Positions 9,002 to 19,294 of a stretch of DNA of 64,000 nucleotides are shown one piece after another (position 1 is the first letter of the stretch; each line of letters starts with the position of its first letter). A model generated the notes under the pieces. The model was not told the DNA's origin. It made no database searches and worked only from the letters and a program-made list of their open reading frames with translations. The position numbers and the translations under genes are program-made. The stretch is from contig NZ_AEUT02000001.1 of NCBI RefSeq assembly GCF_000187935.1, forward strand, positions 1,178,001-1,242,000, in the 5' to 3' direction. The stretch comes from Streptococcus parauberis NCFD 2020 (GTDB lineage Bacteria > Bacillota > Bacilli > Lactobacillales > Streptococcaceae).

Positions 9002-10366
9002 CTATTCTTTATTATAGTTTGGTAAAAATGTTTCCATCAAAAATGACGTGTCATAATCTCCAGCAATAACTTGTTTATCAGCAATAAGATCCAATTGGAA
9101 ATTAATATTGGTCGAAACACCTTCAATCTCCATCTCATAGAGAGCTCTTTGCATTTTCATCAAGGCATCAAAACGATTCTCACCATGAACAATAACCTTA
9201 GCAATCATACTATCATAGTAAGGCGGGATGGTGTAACCCGGATAAACAGCTGAATCAACCCTTAGTCCAACCCCACCACTTGGCAAATATAAATCACTAA
9301 TCCGCCCAGGACTTGGTGCAAAATTAAAGTCTGGGTTTTCAGCATTAATCCGACACTCAATAGCATGCCCACGAAACTGAATATCTTCTTGTTTTAGCTC
9401 CAATGGGATGCCCGCAGCAATCTTGATTTGTTCTTTTACCAAATCAACACCAGTCACAAATTCAGTCACTGGGTGTTCCACTTGTATTCGAGTATTCATT
9501 TCCATAAAGTAAAACTGTCCACTAGCTTCGTCCAGTAAGAATTCAATGGTTCCCGCATTTTCATAACCAACAGCTTTGGCAGCACGCACCGCCGCATCAC
9601 CCATTTCCTGTCTTAAGCTTCTCCCAATAGCAATTGACGGACTTTCTTCAAGCACCTTTTGATTATTTCTTTGCAATGAGCAATCACGTTCACCCAAATG
9701 AATAACATGACCAAAAGCATCACCTAAAATTTGTACTTCAATGTGTCTTGCTGGGTAGATAACTTTTTCCATATACATAGCACCATTACCAAAAGCACTG
9801 ATTGCTTCTTGGGATGCAGAATTGAAGGCAGCAACTAAGTCAACTTCTTGTTCAACCTTACGAATGCCTTTACCACCGCCACCAGCTGATGCTTTAAGCA
9901 TCAGTGGAAATCCAATTGAGGCTGCTAACTTTCTTGCTTCTTCAACTGTGTGAATTTGGCCATCTGAACCAGGAATGACAGGTACACTTGCCTTAATCAT
10001 TTCAGCACGCGCATTAATTTTATCACCCATTTTATCCATAATGGATGCAGAAGGTCCAATAAACTTAATTTGCATTTCTTCACACATTGTTGCAAATTTT
10101 GAATTTTCACTCAAAAAACCAAAACCAGGATGTATGGCTTGTGCTCCAGTAATTATCGCTGCAGACAGCACAGCACTCATGTTTAAATAAGATTCAGTTG
10201 ATTTGGCCGGGCCGATACAAATGGCTTCATCCGCCAAAACCGTATGAAGGGCATCCTTATCTGCCTCAGAGTAGACAGCTACTGTGGAAATTCCAAGTTC
10301 TCTAGCCGCTCGGATAATACGCACAGCGATTTCACCGCGATTAGCAATTAAGATTTTTTTAAACAT
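9002..10366 (-). CDS. accC: Acetyl-CoA carboxylase biotin carboxylase subunit
   Basis: Biotin carboxylase of 454 residues, which uses ATP and bicarbonate to carboxylate biotin on AccB. It shows the N-terminal [16 protein letters not shown], the ATP-grasp glycine loop [12 protein letters not shown], and the [13 protein letters not shown] segment [28 protein letters not shown] holds the metal ligands and catalytic Arg. Full length for the family. ATG with GGGGGA upstream. Confidence 0.98.
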   Translation of the reverse strand: MFKKILIANRGEIAVRIIRAARELGISTVAVYSEADKDALHTVLADEAICIGPAKSTESYLNMSAVLSAAIITGAQAIHPGFGFLSENSKFATMCEEMQIKFIGPSASIMDKMGDKINARAEMIKASVPVIPGSDGQIHTVEEARKLAASIGFPLMLKASAGGGGKGIRKVEQEVDLVAAFNSASQEAISAFGNGAMYMEKVIYPARHIEVQILGDAFGHVIHLGERDCSLQRNNQKVLEESPSIAIGRSLRQEMGDAAVRAAKAVGYENAGTIEFLLDEASGQFYFMEMNTRIQVEHPVTEFVTGVDLVKEQIKIAAGIPLELKQEDIQFRGHAIECRINAENPDFNFAPSPGRISDLYLPSGGVGLRVDSAVYPGYTIPPYYDSMIAKVIVHGENRFDALMKMQRALYEMEIEGVSTNINFQLDLIADKQVIAGDYDTSFLMETFLPNYNKE

Positions 10367-10394
10367 AACTTCCCCCAGAGAGACTTTCTATTTT

Positions 10395-10817
10395 TTAGTT
10401 TCCAATTGCAAAGGTTAAGGTGCCACTTGCGGCTAATTTCCCATCAACTTCTGCTTTTGCCTCGACAACTGCAATAGTGCCACGGCGTTTAACAAATGTC
10501 GCAGTCATGATTAATTGATCACCTGGAACAACTTGTTTTTTAAATTTAACTTTATCCATACCTGCGTAGAAAACTAGTTTCCCTTTGTTTTCTTCTTTTG
10601 ATAATTCTAGGACACCTGCTGTTTGTGCTAAGGCTTCCATGATAAGAACACCAGGCATTACTGGATAGCCCGGGAAATGCCCTTCAAAAAAAGGTTCATT
10701 GATTGTAACATTTTTCAAAGCTATAATCTGATCATCTGACACTTCCAATACACGGTCAACTAGAAGCATTGGGTATCGATGGGGCAAAGCTTCTTGAATA
10801 GCTTTAATATCGATCAT
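10395..10817 (-). CDS. fabZ: 3-hydroxyacyl-ACP dehydratase
   Basis: Hot-dog-fold dehydratase of 140 residues that removes water from 3-hydroxyacyl-ACP to give trans-2-enoyl-ACP. The catalytic His47 is in EGHFPG and the catalytic Glu61 in IMEALAQ. The start overlaps the accB stop by 4 bases. Streptococci use FabZ as the only dehydratase and make unsaturated acids by FabM isomerisation; this cluster fits, with fabM at its head and no fabA. Confidence 0.97.
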   Translation of the reverse strand: MIDIKAIQEALPHRYPMLLVDRVLEVSDDQIIALKNVTINEPFFEGHFPGYPVMPGVLIMEALAQTAGVLELSKEENKGKLVFYAGMDKVKFKKQVVPGDQLIMTATFVKRRGTIAVVEAKAEVDGKLAASGTLTFAIGN

Positions 10818-11293
10818 TTAATTCTCACTAATCCTTTCCCAAATTCGACTAAGTCCTCATTGTTAACAAGAATTTCAGTTACTATTCCATCACATGGGGC
10901 TGGAACTTCATTCATCACTTTCATGGCTTCGATGATTAAGAGTGTTTGTCCTTTTTTAACCTGGTCTCCAACTGTAACAAAATTGTCTTTCTCAGGTGCT
11001 GAAGATAAATAGGCAACACCCACTAAAGGACTATTCACTACCTGACCTTCTGCACTTGTTGATTCTTCCTCTGAAAGATTGCTTCTTGAGCTATCAAATG
11101 TCAATTCAGTCTCCGACTTTTCACTAAGTTGTTTTGATGGACTTTGTGGTACCTCAAATTCTCTTTTTTGATTTTCTATTTTAACTTCATTTTTACTAAA
11201 TGAAATAGCTTCTTCTTTGGTTTGGTATGTAAATTCTTTAAGACTTGAATCATCAAATTGTGCCATCAAATCTTTAATATCTTTGATTTCCAT
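10814..11293 (-). CDS. accB: Biotin carboxyl carrier protein of acetyl-CoA carboxylase
   Basis: Biotin carrier of 159 residues. The C-terminal biotinyl domain has EAMKVMNEV with the biotinylated Lys125. The N-terminal helical part is joined to it by a Ser/Glu-rich linker (about 55-85), shorter and more acidic than the usual Pro/Ala linker. The BirA-type ligase is not in this window. The start overlaps the fabF stop by one base. Confidence 0.96.
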   Translation of the reverse strand: MEIKDIKDLMAQFDDSSLKEFTYQTKEEAISFSKNEVKIENQKREFEVPQSPSKQLSEKSETELTFDSSRSNLSEEESTSAEGQVVNSPLVGVAYLSSAPEKDNFVTVGDQVKKGQTLLIIEAMKVMNEVPAPCDGIVTEILVNNEDLVEFGKGLVRIK

Positions 11294-12528
11294 TAATTAT
11301 TCTCCCACTTTTTGAAGGCTAAAACAGCATTGTGTCCGCCAAATCCAAAAGTATTTGAAATAGCATACTTAATTTCTGCTTCTTGTCCTTGTCCCATAAT
11401 GACATTTGCTTCAATATCTTCAGATAATTCTTGAGTTCCAGCAGTCATTGGGATGTAAGAATGTTGCATAGCTTCTAAAGTTGCAATAGCCTCTACTGCA
11501 CCAGCAGCACCAAGTAAGTGACCTGTAAATGATTTAGTTGAAGAAACCGGAACTTGTTTTCCTAAAGTTGCAACAATGGCACTACTTTCACCTTTTTCGT
11601 TGGCTGGTGTAGAAGTTCCATGAGCATTTACATAATCTACTTGATTAGCTTCAATACCAGCTTCATTTAAGGCTAGTATAATTGCCTTACGCGCACCGAG
11701 ACCTTCTGGATGAGGAGAAGTCATATGATAGGCATCACAAGTATTCCCGTAACCGACTACTTCAGCTAAAATAGTTGCTCCACGTTTTTGGGCATGCTCT
11801 AAACTTTCAAGCACAAGCATCCCAGATCCTTCACCCATAATAAATCCATTACGATCTTTATCAAATGGAATTGAACTGCGTTTTGGATCTTCTGTAGTAG
11901 ATAAAGCCGTCAAAGCCTGGAAGCCAGCGATAGCAAATGGTGTGATTGCTGCTTCTGCACCACCGACAACCATAATATCTTGTAAACCAAACTTAATTGT
12001 ATGGAAAGCATCACCAATGGCATCGTTTGAAGAAGCACATGCTGTATTAATTGATTTACAGATTCCTTGTGCTTTCAAACGCATTGCCACATTTCCAGCT
12101 GCCATGTTTGGTAAGGCTTTTGGTAATGTCATTGGTTTCAAGCGTCGTGGTCCTTTTTCATGAAGTCGAATAACTTGATCTTCAATTTCTTTAATCCCCC
12201 CAATACCTGTTGCTACTATAACACCAAAGCGATCTGGATCTAAACTATCTAAATCTAATTTAGCATTTTCAACAGCTTCTAATGAGGCATAAAGGGCATA
12301 CAATGAATACATGTCAAAACGATTCAAATCTTTTCTGATAAAATATTTATCAAAAGGAAAATCATCTATTTGGGCCGCATTTTTCACTTGATAGTCACTG
12401 CTGTCAAATTTGGTAATTGGTCCAATCCCAATATTTCCTTCTTTCAAGTTAGTCCAAAATTCTGCTGGTGTATTTCCAATTGGTGATGTTACACCATAAC
12501 CTGTAATTACAACTCTAGTTCCGTTCAT
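11293..12528 (-). CDS. fabF: Beta-ketoacyl-ACP synthase II
   Basis: Condensing enzyme of about 411 residues that extends acyl-ACP with malonyl-ACP. Catalytic triad in the longer reading frame: Cys166 (NTACASSN), His305 (NAHGTSTP) and His339 (FTGHLLGAAG). I place the start at the second in-frame ATG (12528): AGGGGA lies 6 bases before it but directly abuts the upstream ATG at 12534. The corrected protein starts MNGTRVVITGYG. It follows fabG by about 16 bases. Confidence 0.95.
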   Translation of the reverse strand: MNGTRVVITGYGVTSPIGNTPAEFWTNLKEGNIGIGPITKFDSSDYQVKNAAQIDDFPFDKYFIRKDLNRFDMYSLYALYASLEAVENAKLDLDSLDPDRFGVIVATGIGGIKEIEDQVIRLHEKGPRRLKPMTLPKALPNMAAGNVAMRLKAQGICKSINTACASSNDAIGDAFHTIKFGLQDIMVVGGAEAAITPFAIAGFQALTALSTTEDPKRSSIPFDKDRNGFIMGEGSGMLVLESLEHAQKRGATILAEVVGYGNTCDAYHMTSPHPEGLGARKAIILALNEAGIEANQVDYVNAHGTSTPANEKGESSAIVATLGKQVPVSSTKSFTGHLLGAAGAVEAIATLEAMQHSYIPMTAGTQELSEDIEANVIMGQGQEAEIKYAISNTFGFGGHNAVLAFKKWENN

Positions 12529-12544
12529 TCTCATTCCCCTATAC

Positions 12545-13279
12545 TTATTGCATGGTTACGCCACCATCAATGGCGATAACTTGTCCTGTAATATATTCTT
12601 GACTGGCTAAAAAGAGAGCTAACTGTGCTACTTCTTCTGGCTGACCAATGCGTTTCATTGGAATTTGACTTAAAATCGATGTTTGCATTTTTTCTGGTAG
12701 TGCACCGGTCATGTCTGATTCAATAAAGCCTGGTGCAATTGCATTAACAGTTACTTTACGACCAGCAACTTCACGCGCAACTGACTTTGTAAAACCAATT
12801 AAACCAGCTTTTGAAGCAGCATAGTTAGCTTGGCCAACATTACCTGTTAGACCAACAACGCTTGAAAGGTTAATAATTGCACCTTGTCGAGCTTTAGTCA
12901 TGGGTTTCAAAACAGCCTGGGTCATATTAAAGACACCAGTTAAATTGATTTTTAGGACTTGTTCAAAATCCTCTTCTGTCATTTTTAAAAGAAGTTTATC
13001 ATTGGTGATTCCAGCATTGTTAATCAAGACATCAATTGTCCCTAATGATTGACTAGCTTCTTCAACCATCCGTTTTGCGTCATTGTAATCTGACACATCA
13101 CCAGAAATCGCCAATGCTTGTCCAGAATAATCTTTAAACTGACTTAATAAATCCTCCGAAATTTTTGAGCGACCATTAATGACAACATTAGCACCTGCTT
13201 TTGCAAATTGATGGGCAATTGCTAGACCAATGCCTCGTGTTGAACCTGTAATAAAAACATTTTTCTCTTTTATATCCAT
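12545..13279 (-). CDS. fabG: 3-ketoacyl-ACP reductase
   Basis: NADPH-dependent short-chain dehydrogenase of 244 residues that reduces 3-ketoacyl-ACP. The Rossmann motif TGSTRGIG is near residue 11. The catalytic Ser (NLSSVVG) and YAASKAG (Tyr/Lys) are all present. It lies 12 bases downstream of fabD. Confidence 0.97.
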   Translation of the reverse strand: MDIKEKNVFITGSTRGIGLAIAHQFAKAGANVVINGRSKISEDLLSQFKDYSGQALAISGDVSDYNDAKRMVEEASQSLGTIDVLINNAGITNDKLLLKMTEEDFEQVLKINLTGVFNMTQAVLKPMTKARQGAIINLSSVVGLTGNVGQANYAASKAGLIGFTKSVAREVAGRKVTVNAIAPGFIESDMTGALPEKMQTSILSQIPMKRIGQPEEVAQLALFLASQEYITGQVIAIDGGVTMQ

Positions 13280-13291
13280 TAATTTACCTTT

Positions 13292-14212
13292 CTATTGATT
13301 AAGATACTGTTTAAGACTCTCAACCGAGTCGATACTTATACATGATAAATTTTTGTCAATTTTTTTAACAAATCCAGTAAGTACTTTTCCTGGACCAATT
13401 TCAACAAAATGGTTAATTCCCATTGAACGAATGGTCTCAATACTGTCATAGAATCTAACTGGTTCCATTACCTGTCTAGTTAACAACTCCTTAATTCGAC
13501 TTGATTTCATAACACTTGCTTCTGTATTACCTACAAGTGGAACCATCATCTCTTTGAAATCTTGTTTTTCAAGAACTTTTGCCAACTCTTGACTTGCTGA
13601 CTCTAGCAGTGCCGTGTGGAATGGACCAGATACATTCAAAGGAATCATTCGTTTAACCCCTTCTTCTTTCAGCAATACCAAAGCTCGTTCAACTGCCTCA
13701 ACTTGACCACCAATCACAATTTGATTTGGTGTATTGTAATTAGCAGGAGCCACGACTCCTAAAGAAGACGCCTGCTCACAGGCAGTCTCGATTATAGATG
13801 CATCCGTGTTCAAAATAGCAACCATTTTACCAGTTCCGGCAGGAGCAGCTTCTTCCATTAATTGTCCTCTTTTTTGGACCAATTGCAGAGCATCTTCAAA
13901 AGAAAGTGCATCAGTAGCTACCAGTGCAGAATATTCGCCAAGTGACAAACCAGCAACTAAATCAGGATGAATCCCCTTTTCGACTAGGAGTCTGTATATA
14001 GCTACTGAAGTCGTTAAAATGGCTGGTTGAGTATATCTGGTTTGATTGAGCTTTTCTGAATCTTGATCGATTAAAGAACGAATATCATAACCCAAAACTG
14101 AATTGGCCTGCTCAAACGTTACTTTAACAATTGGATATGTGTCATACAAATCTCTAGCCATGCCAACTGTTTGAGCACCTTGTCCTGCAAATAGAAATGC
14201 AAGTTTCGTCAT
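13292..14212 (-). CDS. fabD: Malonyl-CoA:ACP transacylase
   Basis: Transfers malonyl from CoA to acyl carrier protein; 306 residues. FAGQGAQ at the N-terminus, the nucleophile elbow GLSLGEYSALV with the active Ser, and the His in GPFHTALL are visible. It sits between fabK and fabG in the standard streptococcal order. Confidence 0.97.
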   Translation of the reverse strand: MTKLAFLFAGQGAQTVGMARDLYDTYPIVKVTFEQANSVLGYDIRSLIDQDSEKLNQTRYTQPAILTTSVAIYRLLVEKGIHPDLVAGLSLGEYSALVATDALSFEDALQLVQKRGQLMEEAAPAGTGKMVAILNTDASIIETACEQASSLGVVAPANYNTPNQIVIGGQVEAVERALVLLKEEGVKRMIPLNVSGPFHTALLESASQELAKVLEKQDFKEMMVPLVGNTEASVMKSSRIKELLTRQVMEPVRFYDSIETIRSMGINHFVEIGPGKVLTGFVKKIDKNLSCISIDSVESLKQYLNQ

Positions 14213-14233
14213 CTTTTTTCCTCTTTTTCCAGT

Positions 14234-15202
14234 CTAGATTCTGCTCACTGAAGCCCAGCGCTGTGCTTCTTTATTGATAACATCGGCAGCTGTGTAGAAA
14301 ATATCTTCTAGAATTTCCTGACATGTCTCTTCTTTGTTGATTAAACCAGCTATTTGCCCAGCCATAACAGAGCCATTAACAACATCGCCGTCAACAACCG
14401 CATCACGTAATGATCCCGCACCCATTTCTTCAATATCCTCAACCGTTTTTAAATCAGAAAGATATTCTTTTTCTGCTTTTGCATAAGCTGAAGTTAGTTT
14501 ATTTTTGATTGAGCGAACTGGATGTCCAACAACTTGAGCAGAAACAACTGTATCAATATCTTTGGCCTTGAGGATTTTATCTTTGAAATTTTGGTGCGCA
14601 TTTGATTCGGTTGCGATGGCAAATCTTGTTCCAACTTGCACCGCTTCAGCTCCCAGCATAAAGGCTGCGGCCGCGCCAGCTCCATCACCAATTCCACCAG
14701 CAGCAATAACGGGAATTGAGATTGCTTCTACAACTTGACGAACTAAGGTCATCGTTGTTAATTTTCCAATGTGCCCACCAGCTTCCATTCCTTCAGTGAT
14801 AACAGCATCAACACCTAGTTTTTCCATTCGTTTTGCTAATGCAACACTTGGAACAACCGGAATAACTTGAATTCCTGCTGCATGAAGGCGCTCCATATAA
14901 CGACCAGGGTTACCCGCACCAGTAGTAACTACTTTTACACCTTCTTCGATAACGAGATCGACAATGTCGTCTGCAAAAGGCGAAAGGAGCATAATATTAA
15001 CTCCAAAAGGATTTGAAGTAATTGACTTTACTTTATCAATATTAGCTTTGACAACTTCCTTGGGTGCATTTCCCCCGCCAATAATACCTAAACCACCAGC
15101 ATTTGAAACAGCCCCGGCTAAATCACCATCTGCTACCCAAGCCATACCCCCTTGGAAGATTGGATATTTGATATTTAATAATTCAGTAATACGTGTTTTC
15201 AT
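14234..15202 (-). CDS. fabK: Enoyl-ACP reductase II (FMN-dependent FabK)
   Basis: Flavin enoyl-ACP reductase of 322 residues that completes each elongation cycle using NADH. It belongs to the nitronate monooxygenase-like TIM-barrel family: PIFQGGMAWVADG at the N-terminus, EGMEAGGHIG, and AAGGIGDGAG for phosphate binding. FabK replaces FabI in streptococci, so the species should be insensitive to triclosan at this step (family knowledge). A FabT operator and a hairpin with a T tract separate it from acpP, so its expression can be set apart from the upstream genes. Confidence 0.96.
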   Translation of the reverse strand: MKTRITELLNIKYPIFQGGMAWVADGDLAGAVSNAGGLGIIGGGNAPKEVVKANIDKVKSITSNPFGVNIMLLSPFADDIVDLVIEEGVKVVTTGAGNPGRYMERLHAAGIQVIPVVPSVALAKRMEKLGVDAVITEGMEAGGHIGKLTTMTLVRQVVEAISIPVIAAGGIGDGAGAAAAFMLGAEAVQVGTRFAIATESNAHQNFKDKILKAKDIDTVVSAQVVGHPVRSIKNKLTSAYAKAEKEYLSDLKTVEDIEEMGAGSLRDAVVDGDVVNGSVMAGQIAGLINKEETCQEILEDIFYTAADVINKEAQRWASVSRI

Positions 15203-15227
15203 TAATTTTTCCTACTTTACTTAAGAA

Positions 15228-15250
15228 AATAGTTTGATTATCAAACTATT
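15228..15250 (-). promoter_or_regulatory. FabT operator upstream of fabK
   Basis: A perfect 23-base palindrome with 11-base arms around 15239, core TTTGATTATCAAA, the known FabT/DesT-type motif. A TATAAT (minus strand, 15248-15253) overlaps its edge, so FabT binding would block a fabK promoter. Confidence 0.85.
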
Positions 15251-15253
15251 ATA

Positions 15254-15299
15254 AAAAAAGAAAGAGTGAGTTAGGTCCAATAAAGGGGCTAATCTCACC
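15254..15299 (-). terminator. Terminator or attenuator between acpP and fabK
   Basis: On the minus strand GTGAGATTAG (15289-15298) pairs with CTAACTCAC (15266-15274) with one bulge. It is followed by a T-rich tract with seven consecutive T. It would partly stop transcripts from the fabM-fabT-fabH-acpP block, leaving acpP high relative to fabK and later genes. Confidence 0.7.
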
Positions 15300-15359
15300 C
15301 ACAAGTCAAAGATAATCTTATTAGTAAGCTAATTTTAGATGAACTTTTATCTGTTTTTC

Positions 15360-15584
15360 TTATTTAGTTTTTGATTCAACATAGGCAACTAAATCACCTA
15401 CTGTTTTAATGCCTTCTTCAGTTTCAATTTGGATGTCGAACGCATCTTCAATTTCAGAGATAACTTGGAATACATCAAGTGAGTCAGCATCCAACTCGTC
15501 AAAAGTTGTTTCCATTTTCACTTCTTCTGCTTCTTTACCAAGTTCCTCAACGATAATTTCTTGAACTTTTTCAAATACTGCCAT
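15360..15584 (-). CDS. acpP: Acyl carrier protein
   Basis: Acidic carrier of 74 residues. The phosphopantetheine attachment Ser35 lies in [11 protein letters not shown]. It shuttles growing acyl chains between the enzymes of this cluster; the holo-form is made by AcpS, encoded at 51.8 kb. ATG with AAGGAG upstream. It is flanked by hairpins on both sides, as expected for a gene whose product is needed in excess. Confidence 0.97.
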   Translation of the reverse strand: MAVFEKVQEIIVEELGKEAEEVKMETTFDELDADSLDVFQVISEIEDAFDIQIETEEGIKTVGDLVAYVESKTK

Positions 15585-15623
15585 TTTTATTTTCTCCTTA
15601 AGTAATGTATATGTTTTTTATAA

Positions 15624-15638
15624 ATGTGCTAGGCACAT
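15624..15638 (-). other. Small stem-loop between fabH and acpP
   Basis: ATGTGC / GCACAT with a three-base loop in the 61-base fabH-acpP spacer. No T tract follows on the minus strand; it could be an mRNA processing or stability element. Confidence 0.35.
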
Positions 15639-15645
15639 GATATAA

Positions 15646-16620
15646 CTAGATTTTAACAATTAGACTTCCCCATGTCAAACCTCCACCGAAACCGGCAAGC
15701 AAGATTGTTTGGCTACCATCTAATTTAATTTTCCCATTTTTAACTGACTCTGAAAGCAAGATTGGGATACTTGCTGCACTGGTATTTCCATAAGTCATCA
15801 TATTCTCAAGAAATTTTTCTCGAGGTAAAGCGATCTTTTGAGCCATTTTATCTAAGATACGTCGATTGGCTTGATGGAAAAAAACATAATCAATTTCTTT
15901 TTTGCAAATAGCAGAGCTATTAATCAATTCAGAGACGCTTTTTGAGACATCTCGAATGGCAAAGTCAAAAATTGAGCGACCATCCATAGTCAAATAAGGA
16001 TTTGACTGGCTAGTTTCAGAATAAGGTGAAGCCAATGGCTTCTGATCAGCTTGTAAACTCTGACCACGTGACCCGTCAGTATGTAGTGATTCAGCCAAAA
16101 AATGTTTTTCTTGACTCTCTTCAAGTAAGACCCCTCCAGCACCATCACCAAATAGTACTGCAGTCGTTCGGTCTGACCAATCAATTGTTTTTGATATAAC
16201 TTCTGCCCCGATAACTAGTCCTTTTTTGTACTGTCCTGAAGCAATCAATTTCTCACCCATCGCTAAAGCATATACAAAACCACTGCAGGCAGCAGATAAG
16301 TCAAAGGCAAAAGCATGACTTGCTTTTATTTTCGCTTGAACCAAGGCTGCCGTAGAAGGCATCATCGAATCAGGCGTAATCGTTGCCACAATAATAAAGT
16401 CAATTTGATCTGAATTAAGTTTAGCTCCTTCGATTAATTGAAGAGCGACCTGACTAGCTAGATCACTTGTATTCTCATTAAAGCTAATAAAACGTGATTC
16501 AATTCCTGTCCGTGATTGAATCCACTCATGACTTGTATCAAGAATTTGACTTAGTTTATCATTTTCAATTTTTTGGTCTGGAACATAGTGTGCTACTTGA
16601 CTGATTTTTGCAAAAGGCAT
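15646..16620 (-). CDS. fabH: Beta-ketoacyl-ACP synthase III
   Basis: Starts fatty acid synthesis by condensing acetyl-CoA with malonyl-ACP; 324 residues. The catalytic triad is intact: Cys112 (AACSGF), His249 (FFHQAN) and Asn279 ([10 protein letters not shown]). Its ATG overlaps the fabT stop by one base (TAATG), so the two are translationally coupled. Confidence 0.97.
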   Translation of the reverse strand: MPFAKISQVAHYVPDQKIENDKLSQILDTSHEWIQSRTGIESRFISFNENTSDLASQVALQLIEGAKLNSDQIDFIIVATITPDSMMPSTAALVQAKIKASHAFAFDLSAACSGFVYALAMGEKLIASGQYKKGLVIGAEVISKTIDWSDRTTAVLFGDGAGGVLLEESQEKHFLAESLHTDGSRGQSLQADQKPLASPYSETSQSNPYLTMDGRSIFDFAIRDVSKSVSELINSSAICKKEIDYVFFHQANRRILDKMAQKIALPREKFLENMMTYGNTSAASIPILLSESVKNGKIKLDGSQTILLAGFGGGLTWGSLIVKI

Positions 16621-17054
16621 TAAATCAAGTCCTCCAAGAATTGATGTAAGTTTTTGAGACCTTTCAATAGGGCTTCCATGCTTTCCTCATCCATACCTTC
16701 AGTCACATGACCGACCATATTTTTATGAAATTTAGCATGCAATCTATTGAGTAGTCTTCCCCGTTTTGTCAGAGATAAAAAAACGACGCGACGGTCGTTG
16801 ACTGACCTTGTCCGATTAATATAACCTTTTGCTTCAAGTTTATTTAAACTAGTTGTGACTGTACCTAAGGTAACCATTAGTTCCCTAGCTACGTCACTTG
16901 GTGTGACATTGTCATATTTTCCGATAATCTCAATGGTATGCATTTCTTTTAGTGAAACATCGTTAAATTGACTAGTCTTTAAACTAATTTCTTCAATTAC
17001 TAAAATCCTATTAAAGACGTCGACTAAGTAATCATTGATTTTATTGTATTCCAA
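16620..17054 (-). CDS. fabT: FabT, MarR-family repressor of fatty acid synthesis, TTG start
   Basis: Winged-helix repressor that binds DNA when charged with long acyl-ACP and shuts down the fab genes. I start it at TTG 17054 (144 residues, MEYNKIND...), 5 bases after GGGAGGTG. The longer frame from TTG 17090 would include this SD and the FabT box as coding sequence. The HTH covers about residues 45-95 ([17 protein letters not shown], then the wing [14 protein letters not shown]). A FabT box overlaps its own promoter, so it is autoregulated. Coupled to fabH. Confidence 0.93.
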   Translation of the reverse strand: MEYNKINDYLVDVFNRILVIEEISLKTSQFNDVSLKEMHTIEIIGKYDNVTPSDVARELMVTLGTVTTSLNKLEAKGYINRTRSVNDRRVVFLSLTKRGRLLNRLHAKFHKNMVGHVTEGMDEESMEALLKGLKNLHQFLEDLI

Positions 17055-17078
17055 TTCTACACCTCCCAGCAAATAAGC

Positions 17079-17119
17079 TTTGATAGTCAAATTATATCAA
17101 ACACCAAAGTATTTTGCAA
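17079..17119 (-). promoter_or_regulatory. fabT promoter with overlapping FabT operator
   Basis: On the minus strand: -35 TTGCAA (17114-17119), -10 TATAAT (17091-17096), 17-base spacer. Immediately downstream is TTTGACTATCAAA (17079-17091 as its complement), an imperfect FabT half-palindrome overlapping the -10 box and the start of transcription. This supports direct autorepression. Confidence 0.8.
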
Positions 17120-17129
17120 GATGAGTTAC

Positions 17130-17921
17130 TTATTGCCCCATAAAGTTAGGTCTTCTTCTTTCAGCATAGGCTATAACACCTTCTTTAAAATCTTCCTTAA
17201 AGGCTAGGTCTTTTTGGCTTTGCAATTCTTGTTTAGCATAAGCATCCCAATCTGAGAAATTACTTTGCCAAATCAACCCTTTCATTGCTGCATAAGAATT
17301 AGAAGATCCTCTTCTAAGTCGTTTTAGCAATTGTTCCAATGCTCTATTTAGTTTTTCAGGCTCTACAGCTTTATAGACAAAGCCATAATCAAAGGCTTTT
17401 TCAGCAGTAACGCTTTCACCTGTCATCACCAAATGAGTTGCTTTATTGACGCCAACAGCTCTAGTTAACAAGTATAAGCCTCCAGCATCAGGAGCTAAGG
17501 CAACATTTACAAAAGCTTGGACAAATTTGGTATTAGTGCTTGCCAGACAAAAATCAACAGCTAAAGCAATATTGAATGCTGCACCAGCTACTGCCCCATC
17601 CGCAGCTAAGATAACAGGCTTGGGTAATTGCTTAATCTCATAAGAGATATCTTGAACAAGCTCAGCTATTTTCACTAAAGAATTAACATCATCCTGCTCG
17701 ACTGCTTCTTGCATTTGCACCAAGTCACCACCAACTGAAAAGATTTTCCCCTCAGCTTGGATAACAAGAAAACGAACTGCTTGTTTTTTTTTGACAATTG
17801 CTAGCGCATCTAAAATTTCTTGACACATGGGGATATTAAATCCATTGGCTACCTCCACTCGATTAAATGTAAGGTAGGCTGTATCTTCATCAATTTCAAA
17901 AAGAATATGCTGATAATTCAT
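17130..17921 (-). CDS. fabM: FabM, trans-2/cis-3-decenoyl-ACP isomerase
   Basis: Crotonase-family enzyme of 263 residues at the head of the fab cluster. In streptococci FabM isomerises trans-2-decenoyl-ACP to the cis-3 form, the entry to unsaturated fatty acids and a factor in acid tolerance. Crotonase signatures are visible: [10 protein letters not shown], and [21 protein letters not shown] with the oxyanion-hole glycines. It is often annotated enoyl-CoA hydratase/PhaB; position beside fabT and FabT control favour FabM. It has its own FabT-regulated promoter. Confidence 0.92.
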   Translation of the reverse strand: MNYQHILFEIDEDTAYLTFNRVEVANGFNIPMCQEILDALAIVKKKQAVRFLVIQAEGKIFSVGGDLVQMQEAVEQDDVNSLVKIAELVQDISYEIKQLPKPVILAADGAVAGAAFNIALAVDFCLASTNTKFVQAFVNVALAPDAGGLYLLTRAVGVNKATHLVMTGESVTAEKAFDYGFVYKAVEPEKLNRALEQLLKRLRRGSSNSYAAMKGLIWQSNFSDWDAYAKQELQSQKDLAFKEDFKEGVIAYAERRRPNFMGQ

Positions 17922-17948
17922 GACTTCTCACTTTCTAATACACAAATT

Positions 17949-17983
17949 ATTTTATACTCAAATAATTTGATTATCAAACTATT
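17949..17983 (-). promoter_or_regulatory. fabM promoter with FabT operator
   Basis: On the minus strand -35 TTGATA (17972-17977) and -10 TAAAAT (17949-17954) are 17 bases apart. The -35 box lies inside a 23-base FabT palindrome (17961-17983, one arm mismatch), which predicts repression by occlusion. Confidence 0.82.
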
Positions 17984-18062
17984 TAAATGTATTTTACACT
18001 ACTTGAAGAAATCATGCAAGAAAAATATAAATATTATTCTGAAATCTTTGCTATTTCCATAC

Positions 18063-18097
18063 AAAAAAAGATAGAGAGTTAGCACTCTATCTTTTTT
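18063..18097 (-). terminator. Terminator of dnaJ
   Basis: AAAGATAGAG / CTCTATCTTT stem with A and T tracts on the two flanks, overlapping the dnaJ stop. The loop side contains TTAGCACTC, identical to a CIRCE half-site; its possible meaning is unclear. Confidence 0.88.
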
Positions 18098-19235
18098 AAA
18101 TATCCTCAATGACATCTTTCATTTTATCAAAGAAACCCTTTTTCTTAGGGCGTGAAATACTTTCACCACTTGCTGCGGCGAAGGCTTCCAATGCTTCTTT
18201 TTGTTGATCATTTAATTTTGTCGGTGTCACAACATTAATGGTTACATGTTGATCACCTTGGCCAGCTCCGCGAAGTTTTGGAGCCCCCTTGCCTTTGAGT
18301 CTAAAGACTTTACCTGTTTGTGTTCCTGCTGGGATAGACATTTCTACCTCTCCGTGCACTGTCGGGATATCAACATTTGCTCCCAGAGCGGCCTGAACAA
18401 AGCTGATGTTCATTGTGTAATAGATTGTAGAGCCATTTCGTTCAAACTGTTTGCTTGGCAATACATTTAAAATAACAAAAAGATCGCCATAAGGCCCACC
18501 ATTTGTTCCAGCTTCACCTTGTCCTTGAAGGCGGATTTGTTGACCAGTTTCAACTCCTGCAGGAATTTTGACAGAAACTTTATGTACTTCTTTTTCATGA
18601 CCTGTTCCGTGACAAGTTTGACATGGTTCTTTGATTTCTTTACCTGTTCCGTGGCAGACATCACATGTAACTTGGCGACGCATCATACCAAGTGGTGTCT
18701 GTGTGTCCACATTGATAACACCTGCACCATGACAGCGTCCACAGGTTACAGGACTTGTACCTGGTTTAGCTCCAGAACCATTACATGTTGAACAACTTGA
18801 CTCACGGTTATAAGTAACCTCTTTTTCGGCACCAAAAACAGCTTCCTCGAAACTTAGATTGACACGGTATTGAAGGTCATCACCTTGTCGAGGCGCATTA
18901 GGATTACGCATGCCACCGCCGCCGCCGAAGAAACTTGAAAAGATATCTTCAAAGCCACCAAAGCCAGCCCCATCAAAACCGCCACCAAAACCGCCTTGTC
19001 CTCCAAAGCCGCCTTGCGCACCAGCTGCACCATATTGATCATAGGCAGCTCGTTTTTGCGAATCACTTAATGTTTCATAAGCTTCTTGAACATCTTTGTA
19101 TTTTTGTTCAGCTCCGGCTTCTTTGTTAATGTCTGGATGATATTTTTTAGACATTTTTCGATAAGCTTTTTTTATTTCATCCGAGGAAGCATCTTTTGAT
19201 ACCCCAAGACGTTCATAAAATTCAGTATTATTCAT
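18096..19235 (-). CDS. dnaJ: Chaperone DnaJ (Hsp40)
   Basis: Type I J-protein of 379 residues that stimulates DnaK ATPase and delivers unfolded clients. The J domain has the HPD motif in KYHPDIN. Then come a Gly/Phe-rich region (about 70-105), four CxxCxGxG zinc repeats (about 145-215, all cysteines present) and the C-terminal substrate domains. GGGAGG precedes the ATG. It is separated from dnaK by 293 bases holding a structured element and a possible dnaJ promoter, so it is not simply the last gene of the hrcA operon. Confidence 0.98.
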   Translation of the reverse strand: MNNTEFYERLGVSKDASSDEIKKAYRKMSKKYHPDINKEAGAEQKYKDVQEAYETLSDSQKRAAYDQYGAAGAQGGFGGQGGFGGGFDGAGFGGFEDIFSSFFGGGGGMRNPNAPRQGDDLQYRVNLSFEEAVFGAEKEVTYNRESSCSTCNGSGAKPGTSPVTCGRCHGAGVINVDTQTPLGMMRRQVTCDVCHGTGKEIKEPCQTCHGTGHEKEVHKVSVKIPAGVETGQQIRLQGQGEAGTNGGPYGDLFVILNVLPSKQFERNGSTIYYTMNISFVQAALGANVDIPTVHGEVEMSIPAGTQTGKVFRLKGKGAPKLRGAGQGDQHVTINVVTPTKLNDQQKEALEAFAAASGESISRPKKKGFFDKMKDVIEDI

Positions 19236-19294
19236 ATATTTAGTTTCCTCCCTTCGATGACTAAGTCCTTAAGGCAGGTTAATTTCCTCTCTAT

